Positions 25,000 to 35,433 are shown, counted from the first letter of the stretch. The stretch is DNA of 39,492 bases from an uncultured Rhodobiaceae bacterium (GCA_937876775.1 CALEFA010000023.1:1-39492), one strand, 5' to 3'. Program-made: numbers and translations. The notes: generated by a model from the sequence alone, not told the origin.

Positions 25000-25563
25000 T
25001 TATTCAGCCCTTTTGAGATAAGTGACTTCGGTTGTATCAACGACTATTTTATCGCCAATCGAAATGAAGGGCGGCACGCCGAGGCGCACGCCATTTTCCA
25101 AAACCGCAGGCTTGTATGATGATGACACGGTTTGGCCTTTAACAACCGGCTCCGTGTCGGTCACTTCCAGCGTCACTTGATCGGGCAGGCGCACGCCAAT
25201 GGCTTTTTCTTCGTGCATCTCCACCACGACCATCATACCGTCTTGCAAAAAGGCGGCGCGCTCACCAACGAAATCGCTTTGCAATTCAATTTGGTCATAG
25301 CTTTCAGTGTCCATAAAGGTCAAAGCGCCGTCGGCTTCATAAAGGAATTGGTAATCGCGTTGTTCCAGACGAACTTTTTCAATGGTCTCGGATGAACGAA
25401 AACGTTCATTGAGTTTTGATCCGGTGACGAGGTTTTTTAACTCAACCTGAGCAAACGCGCCGCCCTTGCCGGGTTTGACGTGCTGCAATTTCACCGCAAT
25501 CCACAGGCCGTCATTATGCTTGAGGACATTGCCGGGGCGAATTTCGTTTCCGTTGATTTTCAT
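25000..25563 (-). CDS. efp: translation elongation factor P
   Basis: A 187-residue protein with the three expected beta-barrel domains. The loop PGKGGAF holds K33, the position that EpmA/EpmB modify in many bacteria. The C-terminus ends with [15 protein letters not shown] as usual. It relieves ribosomes stalled at proline runs. The ATG at 25563 follows AAGG by about 8 bases; the frame extends upstream 21 codons without a good site. A promoter lies in the 80-base gap after thiE. Confidence 0.96.
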   Translation of the reverse strand: MKINGNEIRPGNVLKHNDGLWIAVKLQHVKPGKGGAFAQVELKNLVTGSKLNERFRSSETIEKVRLEQRDYQFLYEADGALTFMDTESYDQIELQSDFVGERAAFLQDGMMVVVEMHEEKAIGVRLPDQVTLEVTDTEPVVKGQTVSSSYKPAVLENGVRLGVPPFISIGDKIVVDTTEVTYLKRAE

Positions 25564-25591
25564 GGCGACTACCTTTTTTCTCAGATGCGCT

Positions 25592-25620
25592 CTGATAGCA
25601 CCCCTTGGCGTGTGAAACAA
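25592..25620 (-). promoter_or_regulatory. possible promoter of efp-suhB
   Basis: Minus strand: TTGTTT (25615-25620) and TATCAG (25592-25597) are 17 bases apart. Both matches are partial, but the position fits a separate efp transcript. Confidence 0.4.
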
Positions 25621-25643
25621 AGCCAAACTTTACTGCGCGGCGA

Positions 25644-26324
25644 CTAATCGCGATCTAATTTGTCAAATAGGGTGGCAAACTGCGCGCCAATCAGCTGATT
25701 AAGTGCGATGACCGCCGCTTCCGGCCCCTCGGGGTGATTCCATATGCCGGAAGAGATAGCCAGAAAATCAGCCCCAGCGGTAATTAAAGGCGCTGCATTA
25801 TCAACCGTAATGCCGCCAATGGCGAGGCACGGCGGTTCCATCATTTCTTGCCACCAGCTCAACAGGTCAAGCTCTGCGGTGGCTTCAACCTGTTTGGTTT
25901 GGGTCGGATAAAAGGCGCCAAAGGCAACATAATCGGCGCCAGCCTCGCCGGCGGTCATCGCCAAATGCCGCGAGTTATGGCAGGTGACGCCAATAATTTT
26001 ATCGGCCCCCAAAATTTCTCGCGCTTGTTTCACCGTGCCGTCCTGTTGGCCAATATGCACGCCATCGCAATCATATTGCTTGGCAAGGGCAGGGGAGTCA
26101 TTGATTAAGAAGGCCACATCATGCGCCAGAGCAATCGGTTTTAATAGGTCAATCGCTTGGCCGATAATCTCATGGTCTTGCGGCCCGCCGTCGGCGGTTT
26201 TCAGGCGCAATTGCAAACAGGCTACATCGCCAGCCGCCAGCGTGGCCTCAAGCATTGGGGCAAATATATCCAAGTCAATTTGCGGCGGGGTGATGAGATA
26301 AAGACGTGTCGGCGGGCGCGCCAT
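25644..26324 (-). CDS. thiE: thiamine phosphate synthase
   Basis: A 226-residue TIM-barrel enzyme: [52 protein letters not shown] and [14 protein letters not shown] are in the family order. It joins HMP-pyrophosphate with thiazole phosphate to make thiamine phosphate. The ATG at 26324 is one base after the aroC stop, so translation is coupled. The family serine in VTCHNS is kept. No other thi genes are present in the window. Confidence 0.92.
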   Translation of the reverse strand: MARPPTRLYLITPPQIDLDIFAPMLEATLAAGDVACLQLRLKTADGGPQDHEIIGQAIDLLKPIALAHDVAFLINDSPALAKQYDCDGVHIGQQDGTVKQAREILGADKIIGVTCHNSRHLAMTAGEAGADYVAFGAFYPTQTKQVEATAELDLLSWWQEMMEPPCLAIGGITVDNAAPLITAGADFLAISSGIWNHPEGPEAAVIALNQLIGAQFATLFDKLDRD

Positions 26325-26325
26325 T

Positions 26326-27417
26326 TTATTTGCCAGCGCGTTGGCCAAAATGGCGCAGTTTATGGTCAGCCAGAACACAGGCCATCATCGCCTCGCCAAC
26401 CGGCACGGCGCGAATGCCGACGCACGGATCGTGACGGCCCTTGGTGATGATTTCCGTTTCTTCGCCATCGCGCGAAATGGTTTTACGCGGTGTCAAAATT
26501 GATGAGGTCGGTTTGACGGCAAAGCGCACGACAATATCTTGGCCGGTTGAAATGCCGCCCAAAATGCCGCCGGCGTGATTGCTGTCAAAACCAGCGTTTG
26601 CGCCATCGGCGTACATTTCATCAGCATTGGCTTCGCCGGTGAGCGCAGCGGCGTCAAAACCTTCACCAATTTCCACGCCTTTAACGGCATTAATGCTCAT
26701 CATGGCGCCGGCCAAATCGGCATCTAATTTGCCATAAACAGGTGCGCCCCAGCCGACGGGCACGCCGCTGGCAATAATTTCAATGACGGCGCCACAAGAC
26801 GAACCTGCTTTGCGCACGCCGTCGAGATAGGTTTCCCATTGCGCCGCCGCTTGCTTGTCGGGGCACCAGAAAGGGTTTTTTTCAACTTCCGACCAATCCC
26901 AATTGTCGTAGTCGATTTTATGCGGCCCCATTTGCACCAAAGCACCGCGAATGGTCACCCCATCGAGGACTTTGCGGGCAATGCCGCCAGCGGCCACGCG
27001 GGCTGCTGTTTCGCGGGCTGATTGACGACCACCGCCACGATAATCGCGCACGCCATATTTTTCCATATAGGTGTAATCAGCGTGTCCCGGGCGATATTTG
27101 TCTTTGATGTCGCCATAATCTTTTGAACGCTGATCGGTGTTTTCAATCAACAACTGAATGGGCGTGCCTGTGGTGACTTGCTCGCCCGTGTCAGGGTCTT
27201 CAAACACGCCAGATAGGATTTTTACCGCATCTGGTTCTTGGCGTTGCGTGGTGAAACGATTTTGCCCGGGGCGGCGCCGATCGAGCCAGTGTTGCAAATC
27301 AGCTTCGCTTATCGGCAGACGCGCAGGCGCGCCGTCGACCACGGCACCAAGCGCCGGCCCGTGGCTTTCGCCCCATGTGGTGATGGTGAATAAATGCCCG
27401 AAACGATTATGCGACAT
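26326..27417 (-). CDS. aroC: chorismate synthase
   Basis: A 363-residue enzyme with the family signatures [16 protein letters not shown] near the N-terminus, [26 protein letters not shown] and the C-terminal [17 protein letters not shown]. It makes chorismate from EPSP using reduced FMN in the shikimate pathway. The start lies 8 bases after the fabI stop. fabI-aroC with divergent pdxH nearby is a familiar alphaproteobacterial group. Confidence 0.97.
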   Translation of the reverse strand: MSHNRFGHLFTITTWGESHGPALGAVVDGAPARLPISEADLQHWLDRRRPGQNRFTTQRQEPDAVKILSGVFEDPDTGEQVTTGTPIQLLIENTDQRSKDYGDIKDKYRPGHADYTYMEKYGVRDYRGGGRQSARETAARVAAGGIARKVLDGVTIRGALVQMGPHKIDYDNWDWSEVEKNPFWCPDKQAAAQWETYLDGVRKAGSSCGAVIEIIASGVPVGWGAPVYGKLDADLAGAMMSINAVKGVEIGEGFDAAALTGEANADEMYADGANAGFDSNHAGGILGGISTGQDIVVRFAVKPTSSILTPRKTISRDGEETEIITKGRHDPCVGIRAVPVGEAMMACVLADHKLRHFGQRAGK

Positions 27418-27425
27418 TATGTGGC

Positions 27426-28226
27426 CTAAGCCCCTTCCTCGTCGGAAATCATGCGCATGCCAATGGCGTTATAGCCAGCATCAACGTGATGATTTTCGCC
27501 GGTTACGCCAGTGCTCAAATCAGACAATAGGTAGAGCGCTGAATTACCAACTTCCTCAATCGTCACATTTTTACGCATTGGTGCATTTTCTTCATTCCAT
27601 TTCAGCATCATCCGCAAACCGCCAATACCGGCGGCGGCGAGGGTTTTAATTGGCCCAGCCGAAATGGAGTTAACGCGAATATTTTGCTTGCCCAAATCTG
27701 CCGCCAAATAACGCACGCTGGCTTCCAGCGCTGCCTTGGCCACGCCCATGACGTTATAATGCGGGATGACTTTTTCGGCCCCGAAATAGCTCAGGGTCAG
27801 GAGCGAGCCGCCATTGGGCATAAGCTTCTCGGCCCGATTGGCGACTGCGGTGAAACTATAGCAAGAAATGTTCAAGCTCATGGCGAAATTGCCTGGCGAG
27901 GTATCGACATAACGGCCAGTCAATTCATCCTTATCGGCAAAGGCAATGGCGTGGACGACAAAGTCCAGTTCGCCCCATTGTTGTTTAAGTGTGTCAAACA
28001 CCGCGTCCATACTGGCCTCATCGGTGACGTCACATGGCAGAACAAGATTGGCGCCAATACTGTCGGCCAGTGGTTTGACACGCCGTTCCAGCGCTTCGCC
28101 TTGATAGGTGAAGGCTAATTCAGCACCGGCATCGGCGCAGGCCTGAGCAATGCCCCAAGCGATTGAGCGCTGATTGGCGACCCCCATAATCAGGCCGCGT
28201 TTGCCTTTCATCAATCCATTTGTCAT
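27426..28226 (-). CDS. fabI: enoyl-[acyl-carrier-protein] reductase (NADH)
   Basis: A 266-residue SDR-type enoyl reductase. [13 protein letters not shown] (15-27) binds NADH, and Y147 in SYFGAEK together with the Y157-x6-K164 pair (YNVMGVAK) form the active site. It performs the last reduction in fatty-acid elongation and is the enzyme family targeted by triclosan. AAGG sites lie before the ATG at 28226. It heads the fabI-aroC-thiE run. Confidence 0.95.
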   Translation of the reverse strand: MTNGLMKGKRGLIMGVANQRSIAWGIAQACADAGAELAFTYQGEALERRVKPLADSIGANLVLPCDVTDEASMDAVFDTLKQQWGELDFVVHAIAFADKDELTGRYVDTSPGNFAMSLNISCYSFTAVANRAEKLMPNGGSLLTLSYFGAEKVIPHYNVMGVAKAALEASVRYLAADLGKQNIRVNSISAGPIKTLAAAGIGGLRMMLKWNEENAPMRKNVTIEEVGNSALYLLSDLSTGVTGENHHVDAGYNAIGMRMISDEEGA

Positions 28227-28314
28227 GAACCTTATCCTTTATTCGTTTGTCTCTTATTTGTGTATAAACTGCTCTGCCGCGAAAGCCTAGAGGTGTCAGC
28301 GGCAAATTTAATGG

Positions 28315-28767
28315 CTATTGGTCGAAATTTTGCAGCGGCATATCTTGAATTTGCTGCAACTCAACAGCCGGTGGGTAGTTTTGCGCCGCCGCTTGAGCTA
28401 GCCATTTGCGTGCTTTCTCGCCGTCGTAGCCGATGCCTTCCGGGTCAAAATACATCATGGCGAGGTTGAATTGCGCTGGCGCAAAGCCCAATCGGGCGGC
28501 GCGACGATAATAAGTGCGGGCTATTTCAAGGTCTTTTTCAACGCCCAAACCACGGCGGTATAAATGTCCGATATTGCGTAAGGCAGCGAGGTCGTAATTA
28601 TCGGCCAAAGCTTGCCAATGGGCGCGTGCTCCACGATAGTCTCCGGCATCATATGCGGCGGTGCCTTGGGCAAATAAATCATCCATTTTTGGCGCCGGAA
28701 CAGGTGACGCGCAGCTTGCTATGGCGAGGCAGGTAAAAAGCGCAATAAATTTGGACGCACGGGTCAT
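28315..28767 (-). CDS. Sel1-repeat lipoprotein
   Basis: A 150-residue protein with a lipoprotein signal peptide: a hydrophobic stretch ending AIASC, so C19 is the likely lipid-modified residue. About three helical repeats follow, two of clear Sel1 type (ALRNIGHLYRRGLGVEKD and AQFNLAMMYFDPEGIGYD). Such proteins act as binding scaffolds, here probably on the periplasmic face. The ATG at 28767 is chosen because longer versions would run into pdxH. The predicted -10 lies so close that the mRNA may lack a ribosome-binding site. Confidence 0.8.
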   Translation of the reverse strand: MTRASKFIALFTCLAIASCASPVPAPKMDDLFAQGTAAYDAGDYRGARAHWQALADNYDLAALRNIGHLYRRGLGVEKDLEIARTYYRRAARLGFAPAQFNLAMMYFDPEGIGYDGEKARKWLAQAAAQNYPPAVELQQIQDMPLQNFDQ

Positions 28768-28811
28768 GCGCCTATATATAATACAGTTATAAGCAAAGAG
28801 GAACGCAACAG
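28768..28811. promoter_or_regulatory. compact divergent promoter region, Sel1 lipoprotein / pdxH
   Basis: Only 44 bases separate the two start codons. The AT run at 28773-28783 contains TATAAT on the plus strand (28777-28782) and TATTAT on the minus strand (28778-28783), so the two -10 elements overlap almost completely. The -35 elements are poor on both sides. AGAGGA lies 9 bases before pdxH. Confidence 0.5.
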
Positions 28812-29426
28812 ATGAGTGCATTTGACGAGATTTTTGATGCGCCAGCGGCTGATCCGATGGCGGTTTTCGACGCATGGTTGACCCAAGCGGCGGCGTCTGA
28901 GCTCAATGATGCCAATGCCATGTCACTGGCAACAGTGGATGGCGATGGCATGCCCAATGCCCGCATGGTGTTGTTGAAAGGCCACGATCAGCGCGGCTTT
29001 GTGTTTTATACAAATTTGAACAGCCAAAAAGGCGCCGAGCTTCATGACAATGCGCGCGCCGCGCTGTGCTTTCACTGGAAAAGCCTGCACCGGCAAGTGC
29101 GTGTGCAGGGGCCGGTGAGCGCCGTCAGCGAGCAAGAGGCCGATGCTTATTTCACCTCGCGCGGGGCCGAAAGCCGCCTCGGTGCTTGGGCGTCGCAGCA
29201 ATCGCAAACCTTGCAAGACCGGGCCACGCTGGACGCCGCCTATGAGGCCGCGCTGGCACAATATGGCGAGGAAAATATTCCCCGCCCACCGCATTGGTCG
29301 GGACGACGCATTACGCCATTGAAAATCGAGTTCTGGCAGGATGGTGCCCATCGTCTGCACAATCGCTTGGTCTATCAACGGGCGGCGCCAACCGACGCTT
29401 GGTCGACCCGACTTTTATATCCGTAA
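28812..29426 (+). CDS. pdxH: pyridoxamine 5'-phosphate oxidase
   Basis: A 204-residue flavoenzyme of vitamin B6 synthesis and salvage. NARMVLLKG, GFVFYTNLNSQKGAEL, LCFHWKSLHRQVRVQG and the closing WSTRLLYP are standard PdxH elements, with PPHWSGRRITPLKIEFWQDGAHRLHNRLVY near the C-terminus. It oxidises pyridoxine or pyridoxamine phosphate to pyridoxal phosphate using FMN and oxygen. It diverges from a lipoprotein gene with a shared promoter region. Confidence 0.96.
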   Translation: MSAFDEIFDAPAADPMAVFDAWLTQAAASELNDANAMSLATVDGDGMPNARMVLLKGHDQRGFVFYTNLNSQKGAELHDNARAALCFHWKSLHRQVRVQGPVSAVSEQEADAYFTSRGAESRLGAWASQQSQTLQDRATLDAAYEAALAQYGEENIPRPPHWSGRRITPLKIEFWQDGAHRLHNRLVYQRAAPTDAWSTRLLYP

Positions 29427-29468
29427 GCGCATCATTGGTGCCTTGACGAATATCTGATACAACAAGCC

Positions 29469-30404
29469 ATGACCCAGTCACATAATCATTTGTCACACGA
29501 CCATATCGGCCTAGAGCCGGGCATGCGAGTGCGCGGCACGGCGCTGCTGGCGATTGTTGTTGCCAGCGTGTTGATTGTCATCAAAGCCGGCGCCTGGATG
29601 TTGACCGGCTCAGTGGCTTTGCTCGGCTCGTTTCTCGACTCGGTGATGGATTTGTCTTTGTCGGTGATGAATTTTTTCGCCATTCGCCATGCGCAAACAC
29701 CGGCGGATGAAGAACATCGGTTTGGTCACGGTAAAGCCGAGGCGTTAGCGGCGCTGGTGCAGGCTGCCATGCTGTTATCGGCGGCTTTGTTTTTGCTCTA
29801 TGAAGCCCTGCAAGCCATTCTTGCGCCGCAGCCGATCGCGGCCAGTGATATTGGTATTGGCGTTATGGTGGTGTCGATTATTTTGACGCTGGCGCTGGTT
29901 GTGGTGCAGCGCCGCGTAGCCAAAGCCACCCAATCGGTTGCCATTTCCGCTGATAGCGCACATTACACCGGTGATATTGTTATCAATCTTGGGGTAATTT
30001 TGGCGCTGGTTTTGGCCGGCAATTTCGACTTGCCTTATGCTGATCCTATTCTGGGGATGGTGGTGGCGCTGATTTTGATCAACAGTTCACGCCAAGTTTT
30101 TGTTAATGCCGCCGATCAGTTGATGGATCGTGAATTTGACGATGCCGATCGTGATGAAATCAAACGGTTGATTTTATCGCATCCGCAAGTACGGGGCCTG
30201 CATGATTTGCGCACACGCCGCGCCGGTCTGACAAGTTTTATTCAATGCCACATTGAGCTTGATGGCGCCATGTCATTGACCATGGCGCATCAAATTTCTG
30301 ATGCTGTGGAGGCCTTGGTGCTGGCCAAATTTCCGCAATCGGAAGTGCTGTTGCACCAAGACCCAGAAGGCCAAGAGCCGCTTACTGAGCTTGAACAACG
30401 ATAA
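29469..30404 (+). CDS. cation diffusion facilitator, FieF/YiiP-like metal-proton antiporter
   Basis: A 311-residue CDF protein with about six membrane helices and a C-terminal cytoplasmic domain. The transport-site residues are present: D57-x3-D61 in helix 2 and H166-x3-D170 in helix 5. HRFGHGKAEAL follows helix 2, and the N-terminus is histidine-rich (HNHLSHDH). It exports zinc, iron or manganese in exchange for protons; the DxxxD/HxxxD set fits zinc or iron. Its end is 15 bases from the convergent amidase. Confidence 0.92.
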   Translation: MTQSHNHLSHDHIGLEPGMRVRGTALLAIVVASVLIVIKAGAWMLTGSVALLGSFLDSVMDLSLSVMNFFAIRHAQTPADEEHRFGHGKAEALAALVQAAMLLSAALFLLYEALQAILAPQPIAASDIGIGVMVVSIILTLALVVVQRRVAKATQSVAISADSAHYTGDIVINLGVILALVLAGNFDLPYADPILGMVVALILINSSRQVFVNAADQLMDREFDDADRDEIKRLILSHPQVRGLHDLRTRRAGLTSFIQCHIELDGAMSLTMAHQISDAVEALVLAKFPQSEVLLHQDPEGQEPLTELEQR

Positions 30405-30419
30405 GCCCGTTGCCGCCGT

Positions 30420-31877
30420 TTAATCGTCATATCCGGCCGGTGGCTGGAAGTGATGACCGTTTTGTTCCAACATGCGGGCCACGGCAATGGGTGTTTTGTC
30501 CTCATAGGCTGGGCCAATAATTTGCATACCCATCGGAAGACCTGACGAATGCCGCGCCAGTGGCGCAACGGTTGAGGGCAGGCCGCATAGGGTGCTAACT
30601 CCGGGCCAAACAACGTTTTCCATGTAATTGCGCGGCGCGCTATTCACCGAAAAGGCGCGGCCATGAAAATCAGCGTCTTGCGTGTGAGGCATGGCCGGTG
30701 TTGGTGTGACGGGACAGAATAAAACGTCGACTTGCTCGAATAAGGCGCGCCATTTGGCGGCCATTTGCGCCCGCACTTCATCCCAATAAAGCCAATCTTT
30801 GTGTAAGAGGCGCACGCCGCGCGCTTGCATCATGCGCAGTGATTTATCATCACTATCGGCGTCATCAATCATCGCTTGCAGCGACTGATGCACGGGCGCT
30901 GGAAAATCAGCCCCCATGATGGAACTCAGCAGAATGATGAATGTCTCGGTGTGGTGCGCTAAATCGAAATCCGGTTTAATGCGCACAACACTGGCACCCT
31001 GTTTTTCCAGCGTACGGGCAGCGGCTTCAATGTTACTGGCCATCTCGCTATCCACCGGACAATAGGGGTCGTCGGCCCACAGGCCAATTCGCAGGCCTTC
31101 AGGGCGTGTAAAACGCGGCCCTTGCAAACTGATTTGCATGGCCTGAGAGGCCGGACGCAAGAGGCCAAGGGTTAGGTCAAAGGCCAGTTCAAGATCGTCG
31201 ACACTGCGCGCTAAAGGCCCAACAACATTCAAATCTCTGGAGGCCAGCGCGCCATGTGTTGGCGGCACATGACCGTTTGTCGGCACGAGGCCATGGGTTG
31301 GCTTATGGCCAAATAATCCGCAAAAATGCGCCGGCACACGAATCGAACCGCCAATATCAGAGCCATATTCAAGCGGCGTTAGGCCGGCGGCTAAAGCGGC
31401 AGCCGAACCACCCGATGATCCGCCCGGCGTGTGATCCAGATTATATGGATTGTTAGTTGTGCCGTGAATGTCATTAAAGCTCTGCCAATCACCACACATA
31501 AAGGGCGTGTTGGTTTTGCCGAGAATAATTGCGCCTGCGGCTTTCAGCCGTGCCGTGACATGCGAGTCGGATGTTGACACTGTGCCGGCAAATTGGGGCG
31601 CCCCCACATCGCAACTCAAACCGTCAACTTCAAAGGCATCTTTAATGGTCATCGGGACGCCATGCAAAGGCCCGAGGGTTTGACCCGATTGACGCGCCGC
31701 ATCGGCTTTATCGGCATCTTTTAGGGCGTCATCAAAGCGTTCGGCGACGACCGCGTTCAGGGCCGGATTATGCTTTTTGATGCGGTCGATAAAGAATTGC
31801 GTCACCTCGTGCGCGCTCAGCACACCTTTGGCGATATCTTGGCCTAATTGATGTGCATTTTTCTGGTTAATTGGCAT
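30420..31877 (-). CDS. amidase signature family amidohydrolase
   Basis: A 485-residue amidase with the full Ser-Ser-Lys set: K79 in TIKD, the serine pair in PGGSSGGS (154/155) and the nucleophile S178 in SDIGGSIRVPA. The family includes GatA, but there is no gatB or gatC here and the C-half differs, so a free amidase acting on small amides is more likely. A divergent acyl-CoA ligase gene lies 91 bases away. No signal peptide. Confidence 0.88.
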   Translation of the reverse strand: MPINQKNAHQLGQDIAKGVLSAHEVTQFFIDRIKKHNPALNAVVAERFDDALKDADKADAARQSGQTLGPLHGVPMTIKDAFEVDGLSCDVGAPQFAGTVSTSDSHVTARLKAAGAIILGKTNTPFMCGDWQSFNDIHGTTNNPYNLDHTPGGSSGGSAAALAAGLTPLEYGSDIGGSIRVPAHFCGLFGHKPTHGLVPTNGHVPPTHGALASRDLNVVGPLARSVDDLELAFDLTLGLLRPASQAMQISLQGPRFTRPEGLRIGLWADDPYCPVDSEMASNIEAAARTLEKQGASVVRIKPDFDLAHHTETFIILLSSIMGADFPAPVHQSLQAMIDDADSDDKSLRMMQARGVRLLHKDWLYWDEVRAQMAAKWRALFEQVDVLFCPVTPTPAMPHTQDADFHGRAFSVNSAPRNYMENVVWPGVSTLCGLPSTVAPLARHSSGLPMGMQIIGPAYEDKTPIAVARMLEQNGHHFQPPAGYDD

Positions 31878-31968
31878 TTTTCACTCTCCCCCTATGGACA
31901 CAGACGACCAGTTTGCGGCAAGTTAGCAGTCAAACCAATGTGTTGGTGAAAACTTTAGGGAGAAAAAT

Positions 31969-33612
31969 ATGTTCGGTCAAATGCAAGACGTGCCACTACT
32001 GGTCAACCGGATCTTAGACCATGCGCTGGTCAATCATGGCGAACGCGAGATTGTCTCGCGCCTTGTCGAGGGAAACATTCACCGCGAAACTTATGCCGAT
32101 GCACATTTGCGGGCCCGCAAATTATCGCAAGCCTTGCAGGCTTTGGGCATGGGTGTTGGCGATGTCGTCGCTACCATGGCTTGGAATACCCACCGCCATT
32201 TTGAGGCTTGGTATGGCATCACAGGCGTTGGCGGTATTTACCACACTTTGAACCCACGGCTGTTCCCTGAGCAGCTGAGCTATATTATCAATCACGCGGA
32301 AGATAAAATCATTCTGACGGATTTGACCTTTGTGCCGGTTCTCGAAGGCATTGAAAAAGACATTCCTAATGTGAAGGCCATCATCGTTATGACCGATGCC
32401 GCGCATATGCCAGAAACCAGCTTGAAAAATGTGCTGTGCTATGAAGACTTGATCGATAGCAATAATGGCGATTTCAATTGGGTGGAAGTCGATGAGCGGG
32501 CGCCGTCCGGCATGTGCTACACATCTGGCACCACCGGCAATCCTAAAGGCGTTTGCTATACGCACCGGTCAAATGTGCTGCACACACTGACCAGCCTCTC
32601 AAGTGACGTCATGGGTCTGAGCAGCACAGATAGTGTGATGCCAGTCGTGCCAATGTTCCACGCCAATGCTTGGGGGCTTGCCTTTAGTGCGCCGGCGGTT
32701 GGGTCGAAAATTGTGAACCCCGGCCCGAATATGGATGGCGAGAGCATTTACCAGCTTTTGACCGAAGAAGAGGTGACGTTCTCGGCCGCCGTGCCGACGG
32801 TTTGGTTGATGCTTTTGCAGCATATGGAAGCCAATAATCTGAAACTACCGAAACTGAATAATGTGACCATTGGCGGGTCAGCTGTGCCGCGCATGATGCT
32901 TGAGAAATTCGAGCGCGATTATGGGGTGATGGTGAAGCACGCTTGGGGGATGACAGAATTGTCGCCGCTCGGGTCCATCGCCAGCTTCAAATCCGGCATG
33001 GAACATATGAGCTTTGACGAGCAAATGGACATTAAGGTTAAACAGGGCCGTCCGCCTTATTTGGTTGAGATGAAAATCACCGATGATGAGGGCAATGAGC
33101 TGCCACGTGACGGTAAAGCCTTCGGTCATTTAATGGTGCGTGGGCCGTTTATTGTTGGCGAATATGTCAAAGGCGATGGCGGTCAAATTCTCGACAAAGA
33201 CGGGTTTTTCGATACCGGCGATGTCGCCACACTTGACCCTCTCGGCTTTATGCAAATCACTGACCGTGCCAAAGATGTTATCAAATCAGGCGGCGAGTGG
33301 ATTTCTTCTATCGAGATTGAAAATATCGCCGTTGGTTTTGACAAAGTGCAAGAAACAGCGGTGATCGGTGTTGAGCATCCGAAATGGGATGAGCGGCCTT
33401 TGCTGATTGTCGTGAAAAACCCTGATGCCGAGGTGACCAAGGAAGAAGTATTGGCTTATCTGGATGGTAAAATCGCCAAATGGTGGATGCCTGACGATGT
33501 TGTTTTTGTTGATGAAATTCCTCACACCGCAACCGGCAAGATTCAAAAGCTGACCCTGCGCCAGCAATTTGCTGATTACAAATTACCAACAATAGAATCT
33601 GCAGCGGAATAA
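31969..33612 (+). CDS. acyl-CoA ligase, DmdB-like (3-methylmercaptopropionate or medium-chain)
   Basis: A 547-residue AMP-forming ligase. [11 protein letters not shown] (184-194) binds ATP phosphates, MTELSP lies near residue 337, TGDV follows in the C-half, and K524 in ATGKIQK is the catalytic lysine. The N-terminal run ([54 protein letters not shown]) resembles the marine DmdB group, which activates methylmercaptopropionate from DMSP. Related medium-chain fatty-acid ligases share these features, so the DMSP role is uncertain. Its stop overlaps the next ATG. Confidence 0.88.
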   Translation: MFGQMQDVPLLVNRILDHALVNHGEREIVSRLVEGNIHRETYADAHLRARKLSQALQALGMGVGDVVATMAWNTHRHFEAWYGITGVGGIYHTLNPRLFPEQLSYIINHAEDKIILTDLTFVPVLEGIEKDIPNVKAIIVMTDAAHMPETSLKNVLCYEDLIDSNNGDFNWVEVDERAPSGMCYTSGTTGNPKGVCYTHRSNVLHTLTSLSSDVMGLSSTDSVMPVVPMFHANAWGLAFSAPAVGSKIVNPGPNMDGESIYQLLTEEEVTFSAAVPTVWLMLLQHMEANNLKLPKLNNVTIGGSAVPRMMLEKFERDYGVMVKHAWGMTELSPLGSIASFKSGMEHMSFDEQMDIKVKQGRPPYLVEMKITDDEGNELPRDGKAFGHLMVRGPFIVGEYVKGDGGQILDKDGFFDTGDVATLDPLGFMQITDRAKDVIKSGGEWISSIEIENIAVGFDKVQETAVIGVEHPKWDERPLLIVVKNPDAEVTKEEVLAYLDGKIAKWWMPDDVVFVDEIPHTATGKIQKLTLRQQFADYKLPTIESAAE

Positions 33613-34340
33613 TGATGCTAGGCATAAGTGTAGAATTTTTAGCTCACTGGGGCGCTCGCTTGGCGATTGCCTCGCCGATTATCGCGATTTCGGGTCTGGT
33701 GTTATTCCGTACGGGCGTGATGACGTTTGGCGGGCCTTTGTTGATTGTCGCCGTGGCAACGATAATTGCGCTGGTTGCTTTGCTTATGAGCGTCTTGGCG
33801 CTGGTCGGCGGCTTGGGCGGCGATGGGGCGCAAACCAATCGCGCCCTGCTGGGGCTTATTGTATCCTTGGTCGTCGTCTTTGCCCCGCTCAATGGTCTTC
33901 GTAAAGCCATGACGGTGCCGCCAATTCATGACATCAGCACAGACTTGGCCAATCCGCCAGTGTTCAGCCATGTGCCATCTTTGCGGGCTGACGGTGACAA
34001 TAGTTTGGCGCTCGATAGCAAAGTGATGGACATGCAAAAGGCGCATTATACAAATCTGCGGCCTGTTACTTTAGAGGTTGGTATGGCCGAGGCTTTTGCA
34101 CAGGCGGTTTTGACGGCTGAAGATATGGGCTGGGAGATTGTTCATAGCGATGCCGCGAGTGGCCAAATTGAAGCGGTTGTCACGACTCTCTTGTTTGGCT
34201 TCAAAGATGATGTGGCCATTCGGATGACGGCTGTCGACGGCGGCACGCAAATTGATTTACGTTCCGTCTCACGCGTTGGGCAAAGTGATTTGGGCGCCAA
34301 TGCGGCCCGCATTCAAAGGTTTTTGGACGCCATTCAATAG
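33612..34340 (+). CDS. DUF1499 membrane protein
   Basis: A 242-residue protein with about three N-terminal membrane helices (residues 10-95) and a C-terminal soluble domain, starting near SLALDSKVMDMQKAHYTNLRPV, that fits DUF1499 (contains GWEIV, GQIEAVVTTLLFGFKDDVAIRM and RSVSRVGQSDLGANAARI). Function is unknown. The first ATG overlaps the ligase stop (TAATG); a second ATG follows directly. Coupled translation suggests a shared pathway, but I cannot name one. Confidence 0.82.
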   Translation: MMLGISVEFLAHWGARLAIASPIIAISGLVLFRTGVMTFGGPLLIVAVATIIALVALLMSVLALVGGLGGDGAQTNRALLGLIVSLVVVFAPLNGLRKAMTVPPIHDISTDLANPPVFSHVPSLRADGDNSLALDSKVMDMQKAHYTNLRPVTLEVGMAEAFAQAVLTAEDMGWEIVHSDAASGQIEAVVTTLLFGFKDDVAIRMTAVDGGTQIDLRSVSRVGQSDLGANAARIQRFLDAIQ

Positions 34341-34358
34341 GCTGATTAAACGGCTCAA

Positions 34359-35261
34359 CTAGTCGACAAGCTGGTAGCTTGCGTCAAGACTTGGCTTGTC
34401 GGCGCAGCTTACTTTGCCGCGTTCGACCAAATCTTGTATATGGGCAAAAACCGATAGGGCAGCGGCCGGATGCAAGCGCTTGTCTACATCAACATACATG
34501 GTCGCCACCATTTGGCGGATCGTCTCATCACCGGCTTCGAGGCGGGTAATAATTTGCGCCTCGCGCCCACGCCGGTGGGTGATATAGGCGCGCACAAAAT
34601 TTTGTGGGTCATCAATGCTGGTGCCATGGGTTGGCCAGTAAATTTTATCATCGCGGCTCAGCAGCAAATCCAACGACGCCATATAGGCATTCATATTGCC
34701 ATCGGGCGGGGCAATCACCGTGGTTGACCAGCCCATCACATGGTCGCCGGTAAACAGGGCTTTTTCTTCACGCAGCGCATAGCACATATGATTGGCCATG
34801 TGGCCGGGGGTGAACACGCACTCGAGGGTCCAATCATCACCGGCAATGATATCGCCATGGGCGACAATATGGTCGGGACGGAAATTATCATCGGCGTCTT
34901 CTTCAAGTCGTGGCCCGTCAAATTGGTCGGGGCTGGGGGGAGCGTAGCTGTAAATTTTCGCGCCCGTGCGCTGTTGTAAGGGCGTGCAGGCTGGGGAGTG
35001 ATCAAGATGTGTGTGGGTGACCACAATATGGCTGACGCGCTCATCCGGGCCGAGAGCGGCCAAAATGGCGTCGACATGGTCATCCAGCAACGGCCCGGGG
35101 TCAATGACTGCGACATTGCCGGTGCCGATGATATAAGTGCCTGTGCCGGTGAAGGTAAACGGACTTGGATTATTGGCAATGACCCGCCGAATGAGTGGTG
35201 ACAGTTGATCGCACCGGCCATATTCAAAATCGAATTCAGTTACAAATGGGATACCCGCCAT
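34359..35261 (-). CDS. MBL-fold metallo-hydrolase (LACTB2-like)
   Basis: A 300-residue metallo-beta-lactamase-fold protein. THTHLDH (82-88) carries H83, H85, D87 and H88; further ligands follow in TPGHMANHM and FTGDHVMGW, and a C-terminal winged-helix-like domain ends the protein, as in LACTB2-type proteins. These cut ester, thioester or RNA phosphodiester bonds; the substrate is open. The ATG at 35261 is chosen from the family-like start MAGIPF. The frame extends 33 codons further upstream, but that part is unlike the family. Confidence 0.87.
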   Translation of the reverse strand: MAGIPFVTEFDFEYGRCDQLSPLIRRVIANNPSPFTFTGTGTYIIGTGNVAVIDPGPLLDDHVDAILAALGPDERVSHIVVTHTHLDHSPACTPLQQRTGAKIYSYAPPSPDQFDGPRLEEDADDNFRPDHIVAHGDIIAGDDWTLECVFTPGHMANHMCYALREEKALFTGDHVMGWSTTVIAPPDGNMNAYMASLDLLLSRDDKIYWPTHGTSIDDPQNFVRAYITHRRGREAQIITRLEAGDETIRQMVATMYVDVDKRLHPAAALSVFAHIQDLVERGKVSCADKPSLDASYQLVD

Positions 35262-35433
35262 TATCTCGCCTATCATTTCGCATTTACTCTGCCACCACCA
35301 TAGCCATCTTGGGCTTTGTGCAAAGCAAAAACAGCCCCTTTGGGGCGAGAAATAAATCATCGCTGGCGGTATCTGGAGCTTGTCAGGGCGGGTTTGCTGA
35401 CATAGCCTTGGTTATCAAAAGGGAGCCAATTCA

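Noticed and set aside
30420..31877. Amidase as GatA of the Glu-tRNA(Gln) amidotransferase
   Set aside because: A tRNA-Gln gene is nearby, but gatB and gatC are not, and the C-terminal half does not look like GatA; chance neighbourhood is more likely.
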